DNA of 7,158 nt, taken from Flavobacteriales bacterium. GTDB taxonomy: Bacteria; Bacteroidota; Bacteroidia; Flavobacteriales; TMED113. The notes under the pieces are model-generated. The model saw only the letters and a program-made list of their open reading frames with translations. It ran no database searches and was not told the origin of the DNA. Below are positions 1 to 6,167 of the stretch, one piece after another; the first letter of the stretch is position 1, and each line of letters starts with the position of its first letter. The stretch is from positions 31,950 to 39,107 of the forward strand of contig PAVX01000001.1 of assembly GCA_002713285.1 (NCBI GenBank), written 5' to 3'. A program made the translations under genes and the position numbers.

Positions 1-270
1 ATATTTAGTCGTATAATAAAATGGCTGCTAAAAAAATATAAAAACATAACATTTTCAATATTAACTGGGTTCATTACGGGTTCATTATTATGGATTTGGC
101 CATGGAAAAAAACTAATATCATAGACGAATCTTCAACCAGTTTATTAAATCAACTGTCCTATCCAAATTTTGAGAGTAGTGCTGATTTTTATGCTATTAT
201 CATCATTATACTAGGTGCTATTACAATAAGGATATTAGAGAAGTTTGCAAAAAAAGATGAGCATGTATAA
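1..270 (+). CDS. DUF368 family membrane protein, C-terminal part (5' truncated by window edge)
   Basis: The first frame is open from base 1 to a TAA at 268-270, giving 89 residues of a C-terminus. The fragment has a basic stretch (KWLLKKYKN), then a hydrophobic segment containing TGFITGSLLWIWPWK, a polar loop, and a last hydrophobic helix (residues about 68-80 of the fragment) ending in LEKFAKKDEHV. The [TG]GF..GSL..[IV]WPWK pattern followed by one more membrane helix and a basic tail is how DUF368 proteins of Bacteroidota end, and aroE commonly follows them in Flavobacteriia. DUF368 proteins are polytopic inner-membrane proteins; Vibrio cholerae PopT, a member, is reported to recycle undecaprenyl phosphate across the membrane. 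Assigning that role here is inference from family. The 3' end overlaps aroE by 8 nt, suggesting co-transcription. The start lies outside the window. Confidence 0.78.
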   Translation: MFSRIIKWLLKKYKNITFSILTGFITGSLLWIWPWKKTNIIDESSTSLLNQLSYPNFESSADFYAIIIIILGAITIRILEKFAKKDEHV

Positions 271-1006
271 ACTAGGTTTAGTTGGAACACCTTTAACACA
301 TTCTTTTTCAAAAAAATACTTTGAAAATAAATTTAACAAAGAAAAAATTGACAATTTTTCATATAATTTATATGACTTGAAAAACATACGTGAATTAGAC
401 ATAATATGCAATGAAGGATTAGTAGGACTCAATGTCACGCAACCATATAAAAAACAAATTATACAACACCTAGATGAATTAGATGTGTTAGCAAATAAAA
501 CGCAATCCGTGAATACAGTATTTATCAATCCGAAAACTAAAAAAAAAATTGGATATAACACTGATATTATCGGTTTTGAGAAACTATTACAGAAGATATC
601 TTTACATCAAGATATTCAAGCCTTAATACTCGGTTCGGGTGGAGTATCAAATACAATTTCATATGTTTTAAATAAAAAAAAGATAACTTATTCTATTGTC
701 TCGAGAAAGCCAAAATATAATATGTTAAGCTACCAAGATATAAATAATGTAATATCCGATTTTAAGTTAATTATTAATACAACACCAGTTGGACAATACC
801 CAAATATTAATACTAAACCTATACTTCCCTATCATTTAATATCCAATAAGCACCACTTTATTGACTTAATATATAATCCTAAAAAGACTATGTTTTTAAA
901 AACAGTGGAAAAAAAAGGCGCAACAATCATAAATGGTCAAGAAATGTTTGTCGCTCAAGCAGAGGCATCGTTTAAAATATGGACAAAATGCTTAAAAAAG
1001 ATATAA
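263..1006 (+). CDS. aroE: Shikimate dehydrogenase (NADP+)
   Basis: Reduces 3-dehydroshikimate to shikimate with NADPH, the fourth step of chorismate synthesis, in the cytoplasm. With the ATG at 263 the protein has 247 residues, usual for Bacteroidota AroE. Substrate-side motifs: GLVGTPLTHSFSK at 5-17, GLNVTQPYKK at 55-64 with likely catalytic Lys63, NTVF at 84-87, and GYNTDIIGF at 97-105 with the paired Asp101. The nucleotide-binding half has LGSGG at 123-127, SRK at 147-149 at the NADP-phosphate position, NTTPVGQYP at 172-180, and DLIYNP at 201-206. The C-terminal NGQEMFVAQAEASFKIWT (224-241) is the usual family ending. Start: TTG at 245 and ATG at 257 are in frame, but homologues begin two to four residues before the GL.G motif, so 263 fits best. 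There is no Shine-Dalgarno motif, only A-rich sequence upstream. It overlaps the DUF368 gene by 8 nt and uvrB by 1 nt. An A10 run lies at 539-548. Confidence 0.95.
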   Translation: MYKLGLVGTPLTHSFSKKYFENKFNKEKIDNFSYNLYDLKNIRELDIICNEGLVGLNVTQPYKKQIIQHLDELDVLANKTQSVNTVFINPKTKKKIGYNTDIIGFEKLLQKISLHQDIQALILGSGGVSNTISYVLNKKKITYSIVSRKPKYNMLSYQDINNVISDFKLIINTTPVGQYPNINTKPILPYHLISNKHHFIDLIYNPKKTMFLKTVEKKGATIINGQEMFVAQAEASFKIWTKCLKKI

Positions 1007-2991
1007 TGTTTCAATTAAATGCAACATATCATCCTACTGGTGATCAACCAGAAGCAATTCAATCTCTTCAAGATGGATTAAATAAAAATACTAAACACCA
1101 ATGCTTAAAAGGAGTAACTGGCTCAGGTAAAACATTTACAATCGCAAATGTTATTAAAAATTATAATCAACCTGTTTTAGTGTTATGTCATAATAAAACT
1201 CTAGCTGCACAATTATATGAAGAGTTTAAATTATTTTTTCCTCATAATAGTGTAGAATATTTTGTCTCTTATTATGATTATTATCAACCAGAAGCATATT
1301 TGCCAGCCACCAATACATATATAGAAAAAGATTTATCAATAAATGAAGAAATAGAAAAATTTCGCATGAAAGCAACAACTAGTCTATTATCTGGAAAAAA
1401 TGATGTAATAGTTGTAGCATCTGTTTCATGTATTTATGGTATTGGGAATCCTGTATTTTTTCAAGAAAAAACAATTACAATTAAGAGTGGGGAAATTTAT
1501 CAAAGAAAAGATATGATCAATGATTTAATTGAAGCATTATATACGAGAACAAAAGATGCAGATGTCAAAAAAGGACAAATTAAAATGACTGGTGACACAC
1601 TTAAAATACACCCAACTAATGAAGATGTTCATTATAAAATTCATTTTTGGGGTAATCAAGTAGATTTTATAGAAAAGGTCAATCTGCAAACACAACAAAA
1701 AACACAACAAAAACAAATTCAAATAACACCTGCTAATATATTTATTACATCAAAAGATAATATCAAAAATTCAATTGTAAAGATTAAAAATGAACTCACT
1801 AATCAAGTTAAATTTTTTATAAAAAATCATCAACATAATGAAGCTAAAAGAATAGAAGAAAGAGTGAACTATGATCTTGAAATGATTCAAGAGCTAGGAT
1901 ATTGCACAGGTATTGAAAATTATTCTAGATATCTTGATGGTAGAAAAGAAGGTGAACGACCTTTCTGTTTAATGGATTACTTTCCAGATAATTTCTTATT
2001 AATAATAGATGAAAGTCATGTCACTATTCCTCAAGTAAAAGCCATGTACGGAGGAGACAAATCCCGAAAATCAACATTAGTAGAATATGGTTTTCGATTA
2101 CCTTCTGCATTAGACAATAGGCCTCTTTCTTTTGAAGAGTTTGAAAATATTAATAAGCAAACTATATATGTAAGTGCTACACCATCCGATTATGAATTAT
2201 TAAGATGTGAAAAAAATATTATAGAACAAGTGATTAGACCAACTGGATTATTAGAACCTGAAATTATGATTCGTGAATCTAAAAATCAAATTGATGATTT
2301 GCTGAATGAAATAGATATAAGAATCAAAAAAAAAGAACGAGTTCTAGTTACTACATTAACAAAAAAAATGGCTGAACAATTAAGTAAATATTTGATTGAT
2401 TCAGGAATAAATGCCACATATATACACTCTGATATTGATACGATAGCAAGAATTGAAATTATGAAAAATTTAAGACTAGGTACAGTAGATGTATTGATTG
2501 GCGTGAATCTATTAAGAGAAGGTCTAGATTTACCAGAAGTCTCTTTGGTGGCGATTATGGATGCTGATAAAGAAGGATTTTTAAGATCAAAAAAATCTCT
2601 TATTCAAACAATTGGAAGGGCTGCAAGACATATTCATGGTCAAAGTATATTATATGCTGATCATATAACACAATCTATGCAAGATACTATCAATGAGACT
2701 AACAGAAAAAGGGAAATTCAGCAATCATACAACATAGAACATGGAATCACACCAAAACCATTACAAAAAAAGGTTCAACAAAACACGCTCCTAGAAACTA
2801 ATAATGCTAAAAAACAAGAATCAATATCTTCATTAGATATAAAGTCACTATCAATAAAAGAGTTAAAAGAAGAGATTAAAACAACAAGAAAACTTATGAA
2901 TTCATCTGCAATATCAATGAATTTTATCGACGCGGCACAACATAGGGACAAAATGTTTATACTTGAAAAACAATTAAAAAAAATTAATTAA
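1006..2991 (+). CDS. uvrB: UvrABC excinuclease subunit B
   Basis: DNA damage-verification ATPase of nucleotide excision repair: receives lesion DNA from UvrA, then recruits UvrC. Length 661 residues, normal for the family. N-terminal PTGDQPEAI at 10-18; Walker A GVTGSGKT at 36-43; helicase motif Ia HNKTLAAQLYEEF at 62-74; beta-hairpin region SYYDYYQPEAY at 88-98, which threads DNA and holds the stacking tyrosines; ASVSCIYGIG at 138-147; Walker B-type DESH at 335-338; motif III SATP at 390-393; RPTGLLEPEI at 411-420; motif V NLLREGLDLPEV at 501-512; motif VI QTIGRAAR at 534-541 with arginine fingers. A linker follows, then a C-terminal UVR (UvrC-binding) domain at about 617-657 containing FIDAAQHRDKM. 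Start: ATG 1006 puts the conserved N-terminus right after Met. An in-frame ATG at 979 would add nine atypical residues inside aroE. The TAATG junction implies translational coupling with aroE. A 12-bp tandem repeat encodes TQQKTQQK at 229-236. All key residues are present, so it is predicted functional. Confidence 0.98.
   Translation: MFQLNATYHPTGDQPEAIQSLQDGLNKNTKHQCLKGVTGSGKTFTIANVIKNYNQPVLVLCHNKTLAAQLYEEFKLFFPHNSVEYFVSYYDYYQPEAYLPATNTYIEKDLSINEEIEKFRMKATTSLLSGKNDVIVVASVSCIYGIGNPVFFQEKTITIKSGEIYQRKDMINDLIEALYTRTKDADVKKGQIKMTGDTLKIHPTNEDVHYKIHFWGNQVDFIEKVNLQTQQKTQQKQIQITPANIFITSKDNIKNSIVKIKNELTNQVKFFIKNHQHNEAKRIEERVNYDLEMIQELGYCTGIENYSRYLDGRKEGERPFCLMDYFPDNFLLIIDESHVTIPQVKAMYGGDKSRKSTLVEYGFRLPSALDNRPLSFEEFENINKQTIYVSATPSDYELLRCEKNIIEQVIRPTGLLEPEIMIRESKNQIDDLLNEIDIRIKKKERVLVTTLTKKMAEQLSKYLIDSGINATYIHSDIDTIARIEIMKNLRLGTVDVLIGVNLLREGLDLPEVSLVAIMDADKEGFLRSKKSLIQTIGRAARHIHGQSILYADHITQSMQDTINETNRKREIQQSYNIEHGITPKPLQKKVQQNTLLETNNAKKQESISSLDIKSLSIKELKEEIKTTRKLMNSSAISMNFIDAAQHRDKMFILEKQLKKIN
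1688..1713 (+). repeat. 12-bp direct tandem repeat inside uvrB
   Basis: Two perfect adjacent copies of acacaacaaaaa lie at 1690-1701 and 1702-1713, and period-12 identity extends two bases further left. Being a multiple of three, the repeat keeps frame and encodes two TQQK units (UvrB residues 229-236) in a variable domain 2 loop. Compared from memory with standard UvrB the loop is not clearly longer, so this is low-complexity drift or local slippage rather than a new domain. Confidence 0.85.
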
Positions 2992-3803
2992 TTGTTTCCT
3001 AAAATTAAAGGCAAACCATCTTTACCAGCACCTACGACTACAACCTTACTGTTTGGTGACTCTGAAAGTTTAACAGTCGCTTCAATTCCCTTGTCTTTAA
3101 GAACATTGTCTGTTAAGCTCACACTTAAAATTTGATTTGATTTGGCTTTTCCTTGAGCTTCAATAATTTGTCTTTGAGCTTCTTTTTCTGCCTGTTCTAT
3201 TTTAAATTCATACTCCAACGACATTTGCTCTTGTTTTAATTTATTCTCAATAGCATCCTGTAAGGTTTTAGGCAGTGTAACATCTCTTATTAACACAGCA
3301 TCTAGTAACAAATTTTTCTGTGCTAAAGACACTTTAGTTCTTTCATAAATCTCATCTTCAATCACCTCTCTTTTAGTTGAATATAGTTCTTCTGGTAGAT
3401 ACTCCCCAATTACCTCTCTTGTTACTGATCTAATTTCCGGTATAATAATGTTTTCATGATAATTTAAACCTAATTCATCATGAACATATCCAATTTTATT
3501 ATCAAATGGTTTATATCGATATGATAATTCTGTTTTAATGGTTAATCCATTTTTTGAAAGAACCTCCATAATAGATAAATCTTCTTGTATCCTAACATTA
3601 TAAATATATTTTTCATTCCAAGGTGCAATTAAATGGAAACCTTGATGTTTCACATTCTCTTTGTCAAGTCCTTGACCAAATCGCTGAAATACGATAGCTT
3701 TTTCACCTGGACCAACCGTATATGTCATTCTAGTACCAAATAATAAAATAAAAATAAAGGCAAACAAGCCGATTAAACCTAAAGAATTTAATTTTTCATT
3801 CAT
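2988..3803 (-). CDS. Prohibitin family (SPFH/band 7) membrane protein
   Basis: A 271-residue membrane-anchored scaffold protein of the SPFH superfamily. These assemble into large rings in the inner membrane and, in studied cases (HflK/HflC, mitochondrial prohibitins), surround or restrain AAA proteases such as FtsH. One N-terminal membrane helix at about 8-23 is followed by the band 7 domain at about 27-190, starting VGPGEKAIVFQRFG and containing HQGFHLIAPW at 53-62. Then comes a charged heptad-like coiled coil at about 185-222 (rich in E, K, Q and A, including EAQGKAKSNQ). The C-terminus, SKVVVVGAGKDGLPLILGN (252-270), is a conserved ending of Bacteroidota prohibitins. Only one prohibitin-type gene is visible, and no FtsH-like or NfeD-like partner is adjacent. 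Its stop codon overlaps the uvrB stop on the other strand. It lies 264 nt downstream of the VWA-like gene on the same strand, so it could have its own promoter. The function here is inferred from family. Confidence 0.9.
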   Translation of the reverse strand: MNEKLNSLGLIGLFAFIFILLFGTRMTYTVGPGEKAIVFQRFGQGLDKENVKHQGFHLIAPWNEKYIYNVRIQEDLSIMEVLSKNGLTIKTELSYRYKPFDNKIGYVHDELGLNYHENIIIPEIRSVTREVIGEYLPEELYSTKREVIEDEIYERTKVSLAQKNLLLDAVLIRDVTLPKTLQDAIENKLKQEQMSLEYEFKIEQAEKEAQRQIIEAQGKAKSNQILSVSLTDNVLKDKGIEATVKLSESPNSKVVVVGAGKDGLPLILGNN

Positions 3804-3843
3804 AATATCTATTTTTTTTCAATATTGTTTTAATTACCTTAAA

Positions 3844-3869
3844 ATAGCAAACAAATATTTTCTTGCTAT
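3844..3869. repeat. Inverted repeat, 7-bp arms, 12-nt spacer, upstream of the prohibitin gene
   Basis: The arms atagcaa (3844-3850) and ttgctat (3863-3869) are perfect reverse complements. The site lies about 40-65 nt upstream of the prohibitin start codon. It could form a weak hairpin in a minus-strand leader or be a protein-binding dyad; there is no T-run after it to suggest termination. Short dyads arise easily in such AT-rich sequence, so function is uncertain. Confidence 0.5.
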
Positions 3870-3877
3870 AAGAGATT

Positions 3878-3895
3878 GATTCTACAACTAGAATC
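3878..3895. repeat. Inverted repeat, 7-bp arms, 4-nt loop, upstream of the prohibitin gene
   Basis: The arms gattcta (3878-3884) and tagaatc (3889-3895) are perfect reverse complements around the loop caac, which is ideal hairpin geometry. In the minus-strand sense it would sit in the leader of the prohibitin mRNA if transcription starts near 3922. No U-tract follows it, so it is more likely a leader hairpin or operator-like dyad than a terminator. It is 8 nt from the neighbouring dyad at 3844-3869. Confidence 0.5.
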
Positions 3896-3927
3896 TACAG
3901 CTAAGATATATTTATTTTTTAACATAC

Positions 3928-3935
3928 CAAACCTA
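3928..3935 (-). promoter_or_regulatory. Candidate Bacteroidota -7 promoter element (TAGGTTTG) for the prohibitin gene
   Basis: The minus strand reads TAGGTTTG, an exact match to the phylum consensus TAnnTTTG used by the primary sigma factor of Bacteroidota. It would place a start near 3922 and give a leader of about 120 nt that includes both inverted repeats. Against it, no TTTG or TTG -33 element is found about 19-20 nt upstream (near 3955-3959 on the plus strand numbering), and one such octamer can occur by chance in this composition. Confidence 0.25.
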
Positions 3936-4067
3936 GACAAAATATAATATATAATATGTTTTACTTTCATTTTATTTAACACAAAATGTATGCAAAATAA
4001 TTATTAAAATTTGATATGAAACATTTTAAGATTCATAATTAGAAATCAGTATTATAATCAATTTATA

Positions 4068-6158
4068 TTAATAGTTTATATACCTTCTTCTTAGAAACCA
4101 CTCTATGAATAGAGTGCATAATATTAATACTAATAACGACTGAAAATTAATTAATGATTGGTAATAATAATTAAAATATGCTCTTGGTTTAAAAGTCGGT
4201 AAAGATATAATACCATCTATTAATTGAGTCAAACTATCCTTTGTAATCATATGACCATTATTCTGTAGTGCTAAATCTAATAAGAGATTATCTTTAGCAA
4301 CCAAATCTCTAGACTCAATATCAAAATTGGATATAATAATTTTTCCTTTTTTCACAAACAATTCATTGTTAAAATCTGCGGTTGCAATAAACTCATATTT
4401 ACCATCTGGTAAGCTAACATCTAAATGGTATTTATTATCAACAACTATAAATTGATATTGATAATTAACTCCTAATGAATCTGTCAATTGCATCTCAATA
4501 TCAATAGATGTGATTGATTCAAAATTTTTATTATATAACTCTGCTTCAAAAATTACACGTTGACTTGATTGATAGACAGGGTCAAAGTTAACGTGAAATC
4601 GGTCTTTATCCTCATCTAACAATAGATACTGAGTAACTTGACTTAAAAAATGATTAAATAAACTATTACTATTATTTAAATATGTGTCATTTAACCTCCA
4701 GCGCCAAAGACCTTCTCCTAATAAAAATCCAGCTTTATAATTATTTTCTGTAAAAAATAAAACCGGTCTTTCTGTATTTAATGAACCAATCTTTTTATAA
4801 AGTAAAACATCTACAAAAGAGTTTGATTCAATTTCAGAAAATGGAGTTAAAAATGGAGTCGATAAGGATAAGAAATTTGACAATGAATCGTTAATTAAAA
4901 ATGAGGAAAAAGTAGTATTTAAAGAAACATTTGAGTACTCGAACGATTTGTCAATATTTTTAAATTTTATAAAATCCTGAAATTGATTAAAAGTGTTTAA
5001 GTTAGACCGAGAACCAATAATATGTAAAATAGGAACTTTGTTATAATATTTCAATTTATTAAATTCTGATTCAGTGGACAATTGATGAGCAATAATTAAA
5101 CTATATCCATTGTTTTCAGTATAATTAAATTGTTTAGGATTCAAATCGGACAACCAATGAGAATGCACTTCATATTGGTCATGAGATGCTAAACTTTCTT
5201 GAATAGCAGCAATATCTGGATGGTGATGAGAAAATAATAATAAGATTCTTTTTCTATCGTCTATAACATCTATAAAAAAATCTTTCTCATTATTAAATGT
5301 GTTTTTTTCAATTTCATTGGACTGTAAAGAAACATGATAATTTTTTATTCCTGGTTCTTCAGGAGAAATAAAAAACTGAAAATTATCTACATAATAAGAA
5401 TCGTTAACAACAATATTTTGATGATAAATAGATTGTTTTTCATCATTATACACATCTAATATTAGTTCTTTATTGATCATTCCTTTAGCTTCAACAACAA
5501 TTTCAACAGGTGTTTCATTACCAAGGTATGTTATCTTATTATTTATAATTGACTTAACTAAAGCATCCTGGTACTCTATAGTATCCCCAAGTTGAACAGT
5601 ATATAAAGGTGCGTTGAAATAATTATCTTTATAAATCGGATTGAGACCCTGATTAAAAATTCCATCAGATGCTAAAATATAGGCAGAAACATATGTGTTG
5701 GAATAAATATTGGAGACTTGTTCTAACACAGAAGAAATATTGGTAGTGCTTCCAGTAAAATCAATAATTTTTTTCTCAATATTATCATCAAATAAAATAA
5801 AATCAATATTGATATTATTCAGGGCCTTCAAAGAATCTATTTTTTTTAAATAATGATTTTGATAATACAAAGAATCATGATTAGATATAATAGAAGTAGT
5901 ATTGTCTTGAAGAAAAACAATTAAAGGTTTCTCAATTACCTTTTCATTGCCTTTTAATTCTGGCTCTAGTAATAGAAGAAACAATAGAAAAAATGAAAAA
6001 AATCTTAAAAAAAACAAAACAATAAGTAAGTACTTGGGAATATTTAATAAAACTGTTTGCTTTTTATATAAAATAGCACTAAGAAATAAACTTGCTAATA
6101 ATGTTAATAATAATAGAAAAAAAGAAGCATTAATAATAATAGAAATGAGAACCATCAT
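4068..6158 (-). CDS. Uncharacterised membrane protein with VWA-like region (conserved in Bacteroidota)
   Basis: 696 residues, function not known to me. Two N-terminal membrane helices (about 8-30 and 41-64) precede a long soluble region, and a third helix (about 672-688) is followed by a basic RRR tail. The soluble part begins like a von Willebrand A domain: LIVFLQDNTTSI at 79-90 (a D85-x-T87-x-S89 MIDAS variant), STTNISSVLEQV at 137-148 supplying the second-loop threonine, and ILASDGIFNQG at 161-171 supplying Asp165. Middle parts look like beta-sandwich repeats (about 198-295), followed by a Rossmann-like, amidotransferase-type fold (RILLLFSHHHPDIAAI at 304-319, YSLIIAHQL at 352-360) and the hallmark GEGLWRWRL at 481-489. 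A second beta-sandwich section (about 520-610) comes before the last helix. Domain naming beyond the VWA motif is inference. The helix layout suggests most of the protein is periplasmic. The start at 6158 is 9 nt after the fabG stop; the next codon is also ATG. It is probably the last gene of the sucD-fabG operon. Confidence 0.85.
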   Translation of the reverse strand: MMVLISIIINASFFLLLLTLLASLFLSAILYKKQTVLLNIPKYLLIVLFFLRFFSFFLLFLLLLEPELKGNEKVIEKPLIVFLQDNTTSIISNHDSLYYQNHYLKKIDSLKALNNINIDFILFDDNIEKKIIDFTGSTTNISSVLEQVSNIYSNTYVSAYILASDGIFNQGLNPIYKDNYFNAPLYTVQLGDTIEYQDALVKSIINNKITYLGNETPVEIVVEAKGMINKELILDVYNDEKQSIYHQNIVVNDSYYVDNFQFFISPEEPGIKNYHVSLQSNEIEKNTFNNEKDFFIDVIDDRKRILLLFSHHHPDIAAIQESLASHDQYEVHSHWLSDLNPKQFNYTENNGYSLIIAHQLSTESEFNKLKYYNKVPILHIIGSRSNLNTFNQFQDFIKFKNIDKSFEYSNVSLNTTFSSFLINDSLSNFLSLSTPFLTPFSEIESNSFVDVLLYKKIGSLNTERPVLFFTENNYKAGFLLGEGLWRWRLNDTYLNNSNSLFNHFLSQVTQYLLLDEDKDRFHVNFDPVYQSSQRVIFEAELYNKNFESITSIDIEMQLTDSLGVNYQYQFIVVDNKYHLDVSLPDGKYEFIATADFNNELFVKKGKIIISNFDIESRDLVAKDNLLLDLALQNNGHMITKDSLTQLIDGIISLPTFKPRAYFNYYYQSLINFQSLLVLILCTLFIEWFLRRRYINY

Positions 6159-6167
6159 GTGTTCATA

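Larger units (their letters stand above)
3804..4067. other. Intergenic region between the VWA-like gene and the prohibitin gene
   Basis: This 264-nt region is the only sizeable non-coding stretch in the window. It is very A+T-rich, and both flanking genes read on the minus strand. It would hold the 3' end of the VWA-like transcript and the leader of the prohibitin transcript. I see no GC-rich hairpin followed by T residues, hence no clear intrinsic terminator. It contains one minus-strand match to the Bacteroidota -7 element and two 7-bp inverted repeats near the prohibitin start. Just before the prohibitin ATG, the minus strand carries an A8 run (3812-3819), in line with the A-rich, Shine-Dalgarno-free leaders of this phylum. 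Confidence 0.7.

Noticed and set aside
245..262. TTG at 245 or ATG at 257 as the aroE start
   Set aside because: Both add residues before the usual N-terminus and extend overlap with the DUF368 gene. ATG 263 puts the GLVG motif at the expected distance. ATG 257 remains possible because it adds only two residues.
235..561. Minus-strand open frame of 108 codons opposite aroE
   Set aside because: It lies antisense to a clear aroE with all family motifs. The translation is low-complexity F/L/S/C-rich sequence typical of the reverse complement of AT-rich coding DNA.
979..1005. ATG at 979 as the uvrB start
   Set aside because: It would add MDKMLKKDI, which does not resemble UvrB N-termini and is antiphase to the aroE C-terminus. 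ATG 1006 gives the canonical start and a TAATG junction.
1537..1722. Minus-strand open frame of 61 codons opposite uvrB
   Set aside because: It is antisense to conserved UvrB sequence, and its Leu/Phe/Cys-rich translation matches no family I recognise.
3866..3970. 34-codon minus-strand open frame in the intergenic gap, starting MKVKHIIYYIL
   Set aside because: It is short, with no ribosome-binding context beyond general AT richness and no recognisable domain. It overlaps both the candidate -7 element and the inverted repeat at 3878-3895. A frame this long is plausible by chance.
4020..4067. Possible terminator after the VWA-like gene
   Set aside because: I found no GC-bearing hairpin followed by a T-run in the minus-strand sense. 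The sequence is simply AT-rich.
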